Shown here one piece after another: positions 46,221 through 57,554 of a stretch of DNA of 64,000 bases. The notes below the pieces were generated by a model. The model was not told where the DNA came from. It searched no databases and saw only the letters and a list, made by a program, of their open reading frames with translations. Every line of letters starts with the position of its first letter. The stretch's first letter is position 1. The position numbers and the translations under genes are program-made. Source of the stretch: Apoda limacodes (taxonomy: Eukaryota > Arthropoda > Insecta > Lepidoptera > Limacodidae); contig OX291557.1 in the NCBI GenBank assembly GCA_946406115.1, positions 3,814,501 to 3,878,500 of the forward strand, in the 5' to 3' direction.

Positions 46221-46419
46221 AGCAACTACATATCTTAAAGTAAAATAAAATAATAATCAATATTTTTTCTCATCTCTAAAGTCAAATATCTATAATTTGC
46301 AACAAAGATAGAAGATATTTATATAAGAGCCTCTATCCAACTTCAAGGATGAGAGTAGATGAAGACTTTGTCTGCTGTAGGGCCTTCTCTACTATTAGTG
46401 GATATTTGTAGTCAATATT

Positions 46420-47140
46420 AGGGTTCCGTTTCCAAATCGCAAAACGGAGCCTTACTGCTGTCACTGTGCTCACGGGTCTCTAGTTTGTAAACGAACTGTG
46501 TCACACACCTTAAATTATAAAAGTTCGTCGATAGTTGTAGGGGGTAGCTTATAAATGTCATTTTTTTATTGCCACGTAGTGTTTAGAATTCCCTACCGAA
46601 AGAATGCCAACGGACGAAGCCCTATCACTAAGTCCATATACGCTGTCTGTCTGTCGGTTTGTCCGACTTAAAGGGACCTTTATCATTTAGACCGAAGCAG
46701 ATAGATGCCTGAAATGATTACAGAATATGTGCTTTACGACATGTTTTCTATAAATAACTAAAACAACCAAAAATACAAAAAAGTTCATACAAGAAACATG
46801 TATTTGTTGTTTTTGCTCTATCGTAAAAATAGTAATACATACAAGCTTCAAACTTATAAAAAGTAATACATACAACCTTCAAACTTAAAAATAGTCATAC
46901 ATAAAATCTTCAAACTCAAAATAGTAATAAATAGGTACAAGCTTCAAATTCAAAAATAGTAATAAATACATTCTCAAACTAAAAACAGTAGTACATACAA
47001 GCTTCAAACTTAGAACCATCATAGTATAAACTCTATAGTAAAACCACAAATAATAACAACCGACGAGGTCCGAGTTAGGCTCGTAGGTACATTCTGTGGG
47101 AGAATGAAACTCTCGGTTTGCGAGCCCGAATCGCACTTGG
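46420..47140 (+). repeat. GGTTCCGTACCC repeat, diverged and expanded copy
   Basis: Start TTAGGGTTCCGTTTCCAAA, a second start-like block at about 46590 and an end GCGAGCCCGAATCGCACTTG. A 31-bp tandem array has expanded inside it. Confidence 0.5.
46825..47011 (+). repeat. ~31-bp minisatellite, about six degenerate units
   Basis: Unit of the form ATAGTAATACATACAAGCTT then CAAACTTAAAA, repeated with substitutions and small indels. Frames reading across it on the minus strand are artefacts. Confidence 0.85.
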
Positions 47141-47485
47141 CAACTCAACAATCTCGATGAATATAAGCATAGCTGAATCACAAATAATACAAACAAATAT
47201 ACAGAATACAAATTTCATAAAAAACACCCGATACCCTGATTTACGAAAATTATTGAAATGCAATCTCAAATAGCTTCATTTCGAGAGTAAAAACTGTATT
47301 CGTTTGCCCATGAATATTTCATTGCTCGTTAAAAGGAATTTCGCGACTGAATAACGATACAAAGGCGAAACAAAACGAACGAAATTTAAGCGAAATTTTG
47401 AACTTATCATTCAGAATATTGATATTATATAAATAATATGCACTACATTTTTTTACCTGTGAATGTGGTACTTAAAAGATGTTAC
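47141..47485. other. Gene-free stretch
   Basis: AT-rich DNA, nothing recognised. Confidence 0.4.
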
Positions 47486-47489
47486 ATAA

Positions 47490-47738
47490 GCGATCGCGTA
47501 CAGTGTAGTTTCAGAGAAACTTTCTCCCGCGAACGCTTAGGTTGTGGAATGAGCTCCCTGCCATTGTTTTCTCTACTTAGGACTACCCAGTATGGGGTTT
47601 TTGAAGAAAAAGTTATTAGATTTTTAAAGGGTCGGCAACGCGTGTGTGATACCCCTGATGTAGCAAGCGTCCGAAAGCTACGGTGTCCGCTTACCATCAG
47701 GCGGACCGTTAGCTTTTTTGCCACCTTAGTGGTATAAA
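47490..47738 (+). mobile_element. CR1-like element 3' end
   Basis: Starts at CGATCGCGTACAGTGTAGTT and ends GCCACCTTAGTGGTATAAAA. About six extra bases in CTCTACTTAGGAC shift the frame. Confidence 0.85.
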
Positions 47739-47966
47739 AAAAATTAGTTTTTTCTGTGTTTAACGCACGTATTACATATATTGGCAGTCGTTGATCGAGA
47801 GAACTTTTGCTCTCTTTTGTCTACATTTCTATCTATTGCTTATAGTGCTATTGTTTTTATTATGACTTACAACCTTTTCAACATTTAGACAGATTTTGTA
47901 CATACGGACAACCAAAAATTTGTACCTGAACATATATGATTCTAGAGAATGACTCCGGCAACAACG

Positions 47967-48122
47967 ATGAAGGTGAAGGAGATGATCTGCCGTGTTGGTT
48001 GTAACGAAAACTACTTTCAGACTAAACCATTGGAAGACTGGATACAGTGTAAAATTTGTAAGTTATGGTGTCATGAAAATTGCACTGCATATGTAGACTG
48101 TTGCCTTGAAAGTAATTATTAA
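47967..48122 (+). pseudogene. PHD-like zinc-finger remnant, likely a transposase C-terminus
   Basis: A 51-residue frame (ATG 47967) contains GCNENYFQTKPLEDWIQCKI and CKLWCHENCTAYVD, the C-x2-C, Trp and H-x2-C pattern of PHD-like fingers at the C-terminus of insect pogo/Jerky and related transposases. In the adjacent frame just upstream an acidic stretch, ENDSGNNDEGEGDDLPC, should be fused to it. A one-base loss near 47993 explains both the frame change and the distorted first Cys pair. The finger lacks its last Cys pair before the stop. No catalytic domain is nearby. It could alternatively be a host PHD exon, but the frameshift argues for a relic. Confidence 0.55.
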
Positions 48123-48500
48123 ACATTTTAAATAATATTTGCTTTCTAATAATTTTTTTTTATTGATATTTGCTTTGTTTTATTTCTAAGGGTCTCTGCT
48201 ATTTATGTCCTTAGGTACACGTAGGGCCTGTTCCTAGGTACAGGCAACTTTTGTACCTACGAACAAATAGCATTTTTTTAACCTATTATTTTTAATAGCA
48301 AAAGGTATTGCATAAATCATTTTACTATATGAAAGCCATATAAATTGGTTATCAAATACCTTTGAACAATCGAGGTTAAAGCAGTATTTCCATATTTTAT
48401 AGTCGTTCAACATTTTGTGTCCAGAGGTACAAGACTCTGCCCTAATGATACTGTTTATTTGACTACGTATAGCAATATAGTAATTTAGAGTGCTTACCTA
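48123..48500. other. Gene-free stretch
   Basis: Nothing recognised. Confidence 0.4.
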
Positions 48501-48585
48501 CTTCATCGTAGCACACATTTGCATATTTAAATTTCCGATCGATATACGTAAGTATTCTGAAACTCAAAGTGCTTTCGACAGCTGA
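48501..48585 (+). repeat. Octamer-bearing ~80-bp repeat, copy 2
   Basis: CTTCATCGTAGCACACATTT then GCATATTTAAAT and CGATCGATAT, followed by CTGAAACTCAAAGTGCTTTC. Contains the POU-type octamer ATTTGCAT. Confidence 0.7.
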
Positions 48586-49612
48586 AGTACAAATGGTAAG
48601 TGGACGTTTTGGGAAGTGGACCTTATGGGAAATGGTCTTTATAGGAAGTAAGTTAGTAAGTTAGTCATGAGGGGACTCATTATTGGTGATAAATGCATAA
48701 AAAATTACAATTTGGCCTTAAGATTGAAATCAAGCTTGACGTGTTTCACTGTCTTAGGTTCTTTTTCGTCTGAAAATTTTGATATTATATTAGTAACACC
48801 ATAAACAGTTAAAAGTTTTTTGCTAAAGTAGATAAAAGACAAATCCACGACAATTAGCTAAACGGTACCTATATTTTTAGTCTTCGTATTAATAATTTTA
48901 CTTTTGTTTTAGATCGCCACTACGTACCTTTCCGTCTGAGGAAAAGAAAATCCTGAAATTATGACTGTAGGACACAGCCTTAAAACTTTTCTTTATATAC
49001 TACACCAGTGTGAGATATAAATAATGTGCACGGTAATATCTTAGTACTTCAGCCCGTGCGCTACGATCTGTGATATATAGATCATATAATTTATTTATCT
49101 CCGCGACACCTAGCGCTCGTAAACTTGTTACCGCTGTCTTCGACCTCTATCTGTTTCACGGATACTATATTTCTACCATTGCAGATACTACAGTTTACGA
49201 CACTTCTGCAGAGACTATGCAGACTTACTTATATTTATAGTGATACATATTACAAACTTGCATCACATCTATTTCCCACAGGGGCGGGCAGATATAAAAA
49301 AACCTTTTCAATTGGTTGCGATTCTGGCATACTTCTTAAAATTTTGGTGGTTTTTAGAGTTTGTTAGGGTTCTATTGTCAACAAGGTATCTTTATAGTTT
49401 CCCAGTGTCTGTCTCTCTGTCTGTGTACCATATTGATGACGCTAACTAAGTAAAATTTTTACAATATAATTTGTGACATTTTTGTAATAAGCCAATAAAA
49501 ATAATGCATGTTGTACTAAATTTTACAATTCTGTAATTTCTTAAGAAATTCAAAGACGAAACATGTTTTGATCTCTAAAATAACTAAGACCTTATTTTAT
49601 CATTTTTCTAGT
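48586..49612. other. Gene-free stretch
   Basis: No exon I can support. TAGGGTTCTATTGTCAACAA with GTCTGTCTCTCTGTCTGTG near 49364-49430 is possibly a decayed GGTTCCGTACCC repeat. Confidence 0.4.
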
Positions 49613-49613
49613 C

Positions 49614-49632
49614 ATTCATTCATTCATTCATT
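49614..49632 (+). repeat. (CATT)n microsatellite
   Basis: About five units of TCAT at the junction with a CR1-like fragment. Confidence 0.85.
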
Positions 49633-49840
49633 GAACCAAGTCAAAAGAGCCAAGCTGATATCCGGGTGCAGCCACCCCGAGATGTCAGCAGTACTCCATA
49701 TGGGGCCGAACTTGCGACTTGTAAAGCAGCAACCTCTGCCCCGAGGTGAAGTACTGCTTCACTCTGATGAGTAGGTACACCAAGTTCTTTGAACGCCAGC
49801 TTCACCTTGTCTTGCAAATGATCTCAAAACTGAAAATGTT
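49631..49840 (-). mobile_element. CR1-like element internal fragment
   Basis: Corresponds to the post-palm region (35507-35710 in the long minus copy), including CGACTTGTAAAGCAGCAACC. It lacks the 3' end, so it is a deletion remnant and not a simple 5'-truncated insertion. Confidence 0.8.
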
Positions 49841-50149
49841 GCAAGCCTCCTTTCTTTTTATATAATTTATATATACTGGGTAGGTACTTTATTTCTAGCT
49901 CGGGTTTGTTTTTTTGCATCACCACCACGAGCATATTTAGTGCATATCAGACCGGTCTTTTTTTGGAGTGAAAACTCCCAAACTGAAGTCGGTTCCAAAA
50001 ATGAGACACTGGTTGGTTTCTTCAATATAGAGACTGCAAATCTTTCTAATTGACAACTTGCAATCTAAGTAGTGGGGTACTTAACCATAGATAACGCGCG
50101 CAAAAAAACAACTAACGGCGGCAGTTGGCAACTGGCATTTATATTATGA
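49841..50149. other. Gene-free stretch
   Basis: Nothing recognised apart from ACTGAAGTCGGTTCC, which recalls common repeat ends. Confidence 0.35.
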
Positions 50150-50335
50150 CAAGGAATCACGTTTTTCCATACAAATTTTGCCCGCCTTTTTCACCCCTTT
50201 AGGGGTAGAATTTCGGAAAAATCCTTTCTTATCGGATGCTTACGTCATACAAAGAACATACCCTCCAAGGTTCAGGTCTCTACGATCAGCGGTTTAGGCT
50301 GTGCGTTGATCCGTCAGTCATTCAGGACAAAGCAT
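50150..50335 (+). repeat. Arthropod interspersed repeat (CACCCCTTTAGGGGTAGAAT)
   Basis: CCCTTTAGGGGTAGAATTTC, CCTTTCTTATCGGATGCTTA and GGCTGTGCGTTGATCCGTCA are conserved blocks of a repeat I recognise from arthropod genomes. Non-coding. Confidence 0.55.
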
Positions 50336-51700
50336 TTTATGTGAATAGATGTGTTATAATTTTAGCTATTTATTGATTTTCAATATCCTGCTTCAATCAC
50401 AACAAAACTGTCCTAATATAATAATAGTGTTTTACAAGTAGGAATTTATACGCCTTCTGTTTTCAATAAACTAAACACTTTTACTCCGAAATGAAGAGCC
50501 TAAGTATATTGATTTTGAGTAGATATTCATTAGATTGATGTTTGTACCTACTAGGAGCGCATAAGTTACAAACAATTTGAGTTAACTTTAGTTATTCAAA
50601 TACTTAATGATTTGGCAGTGTACGTTTTTGAATTCCAATTCACAAAATCACAATAGGTACGCAGACTTAACAATTCTCAATAAACTCGTATAGAAAGAGT
50701 GTTAAAAGGTTTCTCTTCTACAAATAAATAATTTGGATGCATTTAAAAAAGGTACGAAAGCTTTTAAAAGTTTGAATGAAAATTTTAACACTTTTTATTT
50801 GCATTAATGTGATGCATCATTTGTTTACGCAAAGAATATAGTTTTAGTTAACGGTAAACTAAAACTTGAATAAGCAATAAAGCCATGACTGCTGAAATTT
50901 TAATTTGACTAAATTTTTTAAATTATTATGAATTAGGTATATTTTAAAAACTTTATTTTTGAGTACAAAAAGTTTTTTTAAGCCTAAGATGTAGACTCTA
51001 GTCTATCGCACACAGTTTTTCTTCAGCATCTTAAGCAATGCAAAAAATATATGTTATAAAACTTGAGTGCCAAGTTATTTTTATTTACTTACTTATTGTA
51101 TTTTAAGCAATAAATAGTTGGAAGTGACTATCCTTGTGCAAATTCCTAAAATAAGTGTTAAGATGTTGCCCGTTAGATTTATTTCACCAAAAAAAGGAAC
51201 TTAGTTCAGTCATAATTTCTTCACACGAATAATTAAAAAAAAAATATGTGGGGTAAAATGAATTCATTACCACACAAGTGCGTAATGGACGCTATTAAGA
51301 AGCTGAAAACGGTGCAGTAAAAGGTGCTTTATAAGAAAGTGTGTAAAAAAGCATTAGAATTTGTTGTTACCTTATTAGTGACTTAAATAAAATTTTAAGC
51401 GACAATTCAAAAAATGTAATTACAAAACGGTAAAAACGTAAAGTTCCATACAAAAGACGGAAATATTTCAAAACGTTATTGTAGTATAAAACACTGATAA
51501 AGTATTAAACAAAATAACCCTCGTAATAGTGGGGATATGTAAATATTTGTAGTATAATTACACGCACGTCATTAGTATTTCAGTTATTAGCTTCTTGGCC
51601 TATATTGCCTGCCCTCTTAACTACCTATTTAGCATTCTGTTATAAGATTATGGTGGATACATTTACACCAACAGGCAAAATTTAAATTTGATGTTTATTA
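50336..51700. other. Gene-free stretch
   Basis: AT-rich; no exon or repeat recognised. Confidence 0.4.
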
Positions 51701-51706
51701 TTTTTA

Positions 51707-51819
51707 TACAGTATTTTCAGTACATAAAGTACGTACAATTTTATACAGTATTTCCGGTACATAAAAGTACGGACAATTTTGTACAGTATTTCCAGTACAT
51801 AAAGTAAGTACGTACAGTT
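51707..51819 (+). repeat. 37-38-bp tandem repeat, three units
   Basis: Units start TACAGTATTTTCAGTACATA at 51707, 51744 and 51782, each ending AAAGTACGTACAATTTT with small changes. Confidence 0.9.
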
Positions 51820-51969
51820 TTTTAACAAAACATATAAAAAAATTAAAATAAATATTATTCATAGACATAAAACTATTCAGGAATAAATTTTTTAAGTAAT
51901 TTAAATTGGAAATGGAGTATTTAAGCTTACCGTTAAACAAAACAGTTTTGCTTAAGCATTGCCATAAAT

Positions 51970-52774
51970 ATTAACCGTAGATCAAAAAACAGCTGAAATT
52001 GCATATCACGGATACATTGCCTCTGCGCTGCGCTATGGACTTATTTTATGGGGAAATTTGTCGGAAATAAATCGAACTTTCATCCTACAAAAAAAATGCA
52101 TTCGAGCCATTGACTTATATATTACTATTCGAGCTATATGTGGTGTAGGGCCTTTGCAGTCATGTAAGCCATTGTTATTAAATTAAAAATAGTAAATTTG
52201 TCTAGCCTATATATACTTAAAATTTGCGTATTTGTCGCGATATACATACATTTATTTAAAAGGAAAATAGACAATTTACCTTTATGTTCTTCAACGACAT
52301 TTTTAAAAAACAGCTGTTCAATGTCAATAACAATTTTCAAAAAAGTTACTTTATTAAATCCTTATGGGAAATTACTTTATTAAATACTTTTTATTTATTT
52401 TTAAAGTAAGAAATCTAAATATGACTTTTTAAATTGTATAAAAAAAATATTTACAATATATTTTTGATATATTTTGGTAATATAATTTAAATATGATAAT
52501 TTAAAGGAAATAACATTTATTAAACAAAGGAAGCGTGCTAAATATGACTTTTAAAATTGTAAAAAATTAACTTAGTTATAGTATGATTTTTTTCATTTTA
52601 TTTTAATTTGTGTGCTCTAAAATATTAAAGTACCTACAGACTTATTTAAATTACATTCGTAATGATGCAAAAATTTGCATGCTGTTGATCGTTAAAATGT
52701 GAATTGTACCTATAATATTAATAATGTCTTTTTGTACCACATTTTATGCAAAATAACTTTTAATATCAATTAAT
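51970..52774 (+). mobile_element. Jockey-like element 3' end, second copy
   Basis: Same family as 130-2140, plus strand. It begins in DQKTAEIAYHGYIASALRYG, passes AICGVGPLQSCKPL and the tail block TTFLKNSCSMSI, and continues through the 3' untranslated region. It meets the 3' terminus of a minus-strand CR1-like copy at 52775 with no A-tail left on either. Confidence 0.85.
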
Positions 52775-52970
52775 ATACCACGGAGGTGGCAAACAAGCTA
52801 ACGGTCATCCTACAAAAATCTAATAACTTCTTTTACAAAGAACTGCATACTGTAGTCCTTGCAGAAAACCTTGCCAGGGAGCTCATTCCACAACCTAAGC
52901 GTTCGCTGAAGAAGTTTCTCTGACAGCGCACTTACGTGACCATTTAGGTTCTAAGATGTAAGGACGACCA
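52775..52970 (-). mobile_element. CR1-like element 3' end
   Basis: ATACCACGGAGGTGGCAAAC then a ~50-bp deletion of the GCCTGATGGTAAGCGG block, and the last codons up to ACCATTTAGGTTCTAAG. Confidence 0.85.
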
Positions 52971-54531
52971 TTTTAAAGCAAAAAGTTTTGATGCATAATT
53001 ATTTAGACATAATGTTCGCTACCAAACTTAAAATATCCCTTAATACAATTCAAAGCTTCTCCTTTTGTCTAATAAATAGGTTAAAAGACGATGACAAAAC
53101 GTTGGATGTCATAAAACTGGGTCTGCTTTGTCATTTTTGGCATGAAATATTATAGTAAAGTAAATCTAAGTAGGTCTTCAACAAATAAATTGCTGTGAGT
53201 TTCGCGCGTAAAATAACACAGCGCCAACTTCGCTATGAAAATGAGTAAGTGCCTACTGTCCATTTAGAATTTTTAATCAAAAGCTTAATAATGGCTTTTG
53301 TTTTGTCTTTATAGAAAAAGAAGAGGAAATAATAGAATTAAAAGTAAACGGAATTGATGACTACTTCTGCTACGGAAGTAAAGAGAGCGCTTAGTAGTAA
53401 TATAAGTCCTTGTTGGTTAAACAAATAATTATATGGCATTGAAGCGATGGTTTGAATAATGATTTATCTATCTATCTATGTCTTATTTAGTTTAATCCTA
53501 ACTAGATGTTGCTCTTTACTAGCTTAACTCAAAATATAAAAAATATTAAAATTTTGCAAAAAATGCAAATGAAATCGCAAAAACGTCTCGAAATCATCTA
53601 CTGTTACAAAAATACTTTCAATTTAACTAATTATTTTATTTCATAATTTCATTATCTCGCAAAAAAACGAAGATACTCACTTAATTAGCTGATGGAAATT
53701 CCTGAATGCAATTTTATAGGTTTTTTGACAATAACAGAAGAAAATTTCTGTCCAGCAGTCTACGACCATAATTTATAGGTACGTATTAGGGTTTAAATAT
53801 AAAAAACACATTTTTGTGGTTAAACATGTATTTTTATTTAAAATTTCATATAAAAAACGACACACAAACCATACATGTAAGACTATATACTTGCAACTGA
53901 AATGTTGAAGGATATTCCCAGAATTTTCTGAATACTCCCTAGTGACCAGAATTTAAGGCCATTACTAGTTTTATTTATCTATTATCTTAAGTACCGTGAT
54001 ATTTTTTAGGGTTGTATCGATATCCCAGATAAATACAATAAAATTATTCAATATAAAAAGAAATCAAGGGATTTGAGGAGTATTCATATTATTCTTTAAA
54101 TCACAATACCAAATTCTGACCCCTGTGACCCCTTCCTTATTTATCATAGAATTTCTCTCAAAAACTGCTTAACAAAGATATTTGGCATTACTTTTTTGTA
54201 AGTAGGTAGTGGTGCAACCAAATCATACAACATAAAAAACTGAATTCAGATTATGATTTCATAATAAAAATGGATAAACTTTTTAACCCATATTTGGATG
54301 TTGATTGAGAAATGCTGAATTGAATATCAGTTTAGTTGTAAGAGAGACAGAGGGACAGGTAGAGCGTGAATGATCTCATACATACCATACCATTTCAGTT
54401 GTTTGCCCAAGATCCTGTGCTGAACCAATAGTAAGAAAATTTTTTAGAAAATAATTAAATTTTCTACATTATATTTTTTAGGAATCCATATTTTTTTTTA
54501 TAAATTATAAAGGTAATAGACGAATAGAGCT
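52971..54531. other. Gene-free stretch
   Basis: AT-rich 3' flank of the 54532-55485 gene. No exon or family recognised. No AATAAA is close to that gene's stop on the minus strand. Confidence 0.4.
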
Positions 54532-55485
54532 TTACAATGACAAACTTAATTCTAATCCTTGGGTATCAATCAGGGGAAGTCCGTCTGTGTATCTGAGTCC
54601 TTTTCTCAGGTCTTGTGGAATAAATTGCGGATTCACGATATATTCACTAACGGGAACATAAAAAGTTGGGGACTCTTGAACATGTTTAGATTTTTTCGCG
54701 TTTTTTAGGTACTCCTTTAATTTAGAAATTACCCCTTGAGTAATGTTTTCTAATTCAGTGGTCACATGTTGTCGTGATTTTGTTATACTCTTATTATGCG
54801 TTGACTCTTTTTCTGTAGAACTTAATTTATTATTGTCATATTTTGGTGTTATTTGGTATGATTCTCCATTACTAGTATTCTTACTTTTAAGATAGATAGA
54901 AGTAGTATTTGTATTATTGTCAATTGGCAGTGATATGTTAATTTGTTCATTTCCTTCCTTCAAATTATTTGCACTGTTTTCGACAGTAGGTGACTGAAAT
55001 TTATTTTTTGATTTTTTAGCTATGCCAAAATTACTGACAGTAGCAGATTCTGAATTTTTATTTGAAAGTTTGTAGGTCTCTGTTGTTTCATTCGATATTG
55101 TAAAAGTCGTGGTTTCTTCGTTATTTTTTGGCATGTTTTCAAGTTTTTCGTTTATATGCGTAGAAGCTGTAAACCTTTCAGTTCTTTCTATATTTACTGG
55201 TACAGTTTCGAGTTTTTCGTTAGTATATGTAGCTTTATACTTTTCATTGATTTCTTCTAAAATTTTTGTCACATTTTCAAGTTTTTCGTTTATACGTGTA
55301 TTCTCACTACTTTTATGATCATCAGTTTTGTTTTTATTATCACTTTGCTTGTATGTAATAACTGAATCATTTGGCACACCATTTGATACAAAATTCAAAT
55401 CATTTAAACGTACAACATTTGAATTACTACATTTACTACAAAACACTATTAAATAAACTGCTAGATTTATTTTTAAAGTGAACAT
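54532..55485 (-). CDS. Secreted low-complexity protein with 23-residue repeats
   Basis: A 317-residue intact frame, the longest in the window without any retroelement motif. Residues 1-20 (MFTLKINLAVYLIVFCSKCS) form a signal peptide with a hydrophobic core. The body is rich in Asn, Thr, Ser, Glu and Lys with many N-x-S/T sites. NEKLE(N/T)(V/M) starts three repeats at residues 66, 89 and 112, exactly 23 apart. A charged helical stretch covers about 250-268 and the C-terminus (FYVPVSEYIVNPQFIPQDLR then GLPLIDTQGLELSLSL) is more hydrophobic and compositionally distinct, perhaps the conserved part. The chosen ATG is the first in frame and directly opens the signal peptide. I do not recognise the family. 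A mucin-like, silk-associated or chorion-like secreted role is possible but unproven. TATAAA lies ~190 bp upstream (near 55676). Confidence 0.7.
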   Translation of the reverse strand: MFTLKINLAVYLIVFCSKCSNSNVVRLNDLNFVSNGVPNDSVITYKQSDNKNKTDDHKSSENTRINEKLENVTKILEEINEKYKATYTNEKLETVPVNIERTERFTASTHINEKLENMPKNNEETTTFTISNETTETYKLSNKNSESATVSNFGIAKKSKNKFQSPTVENSANNLKEGNEQINISLPIDNNTNTTSIYLKSKNTSNGESYQITPKYDNNKLSSTEKESTHNKSITKSRQHVTTELENITQGVISKLKEYLKNAKKSKHVQESPTFYVPVSEYIVNPQFIPQDLRKGLRYTDGLPLIDTQGLELSLSL

Positions 55486-57470
55486 TTTGAAAGAGTGTAG
55501 TCGATAAGTTAGTTGTTTGCAATGTAATAGGCAATTTTAACTGTGAAATTACATAGTCCGTTGCAATTATACAATGATTTTCCGCCGAGATTGCGATAAG
55601 TGATATTGTTCAGATACTTGCAGTAGCAGCTGGTTATTGAACAGTCATCAGATAGGTTATTTACAAATCAAACTTTATAAATTTTTTTATTTACGCAAAA
55701 ACAAGGGTATTTTGATAAACATTGTTTACAAATAACTTACGAATTAATGGAAATGCACAGTTTTGATCCGCCTAAGTTCCTAAAATACATCCAATAAATT
55801 AATACTTTAGTGGACTCGAATAGATGCTTTTTGTAAAGGTCAAAGAACTATTAGGAATATATTATAAGCACGTAGAGCTTTAAATATTTCTTTGCCAAAA
55901 AGTTTTGGAAGTAGTGAAAAGTTGTCAATGTAGTTCTTTTTCATTGAATAGAAGTATTTTGATTATGTTCTCACGCTTGTCAGGGCTTGAGCTGTATATC
56001 GTAGAACCCGGTCATTAAATTTACTCAACACATCTAAAGAAATAATCGCCAAAAAATCTTAACACAACTAGCGAACGTGTTTTACACACCGCACACTGTT
56101 AGATATGTGTTTGATGTGACACAGCAAACAAATTGTTTTGAGATTTGACATCAAACATTGTCATAATAACTATTTGGCCTTCTTTTAATCATTTATTTCA
56201 ATTTTTGTGTGTTTGTAGCGACAACACAAAATTTTGAAAAAGAACTTCGTCGTTTACAAGGAAATCTTTTTGTATTTACTACGTAGTTGAAGTAGTGGTA
56301 TTGAGATAAAATTGAGTAGTAGGTAGTTATAGTGTGAATGTTACAAGTTAGTAGTTAAAAGTAAATTTGATCCAGTTAGTAACTAAACTATGGAAAACAC
56401 AGCCTTATCACTGTAAAGTTTTGAATTTTTTAAACCTGATCAAAGTACATAAATGTATCGTAAATTAGAAATAATAAACAAAAATCGATTTATTTCAAAT
56501 AGAATTGCAAGTAATTATTTTTTTCGTAATAAATTGAAATTTTAGATAGATACATATCAGTATATTTATTTTTTTGTAATCAAGTGAAATGATGCATTTC
56601 ATAATTCTTTTATTAAAGCATTATAGAAGTATAATAAATTCATTATTCGTATTTTTATTATTATTTAAGTTATATCATTTATTATTTAGTCATATTGATA
56701 TTAAAAATACGCAGTAGGTAATTAATTACTCTGTCTCAATTAATAGTTTCTCATTACGCCTTAAATTATAACTAATAAATATCAATAAATTAACTTAACT
56801 ACAAAAGAAAAACAAAATAAATTATACAATCATAAATTAAAAATATAGACAGATCCTACGTAAAATAGAATATAAAAGGGATGACTTTTTTGGCACATAA
56901 CTGCATTGCACTGCACTGAGAAAAACATTAAATACTCTTTAACTGGATAGAGTTCCCACAAGAATATTTTTTTCCAGAGAAGATGGATACCGTGGGCTAT
57001 TATTAGTTTATAAAGAAACGAAGCAACGAGTCAAGTTAAGACTTGAATTTTGGCACTGAGATAGCTGGAGAAAAAAATGGACTCGCAATACTTTTGACAC
57101 GATCAAGAGGTCCCACAGCAATTATTTTTCTGCGGGTCAAACCGCGTGGCAGGTATTCTTTTACGGCGATAAGGGGTTGTTTTGGGAAACTATTCCTTCA
57201 CAACTTAAAAGAGCCTTCGACTTAATTCAAGTTTCAATTTGCTTTTTGGCACAGAGTTGCCGTAGATTAAAGGTAGATACAAGACGTAAGATACTTTATA
57301 GGAAAAGACTGCGCTTGTCTGTGGTCTCCACTCTAGAATAGTGTATAGACTTAATTTCTTTGATGATATTGTTTTTTTAATTACTGTTACATTTAACATA
57401 TATCATACAATAATTAGAAGTCCATGATTGAGACAGACGGATTAGTGCAGTAGAGATTGTCGAGTGCTAG
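55486..57470. other. Upstream flank of the secreted-protein gene; otherwise gene-free
   Basis: A TATAAA on the minus strand near 55676 may belong to the gene's promoter, but the distance leaves an ordinary 5' UTR of up to ~160 bases and no initiator is clear. Extremely AT-rich from 56400 to 56900. The frame at 57043-57225 is not supported. Confidence 0.4.
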
Positions 57471-57554
57471 CTTCATCGCGCAGCACATTTGCATATTCAA
57501 ATTGCCAGTCAATATGAGACTGGTTCTGAAACTCAAAGTGCTCCTGACAGCTCA
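57471..57554 (+). repeat. Octamer-bearing ~80-bp repeat, copy 3
   Basis: CTTCATCGCGCAGCACATTT, GCATATTCAAATTGCC and CTGAAACTCAAAGTGCTCCT. Octamer ATTTGCAT intact. Confidence 0.7.
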
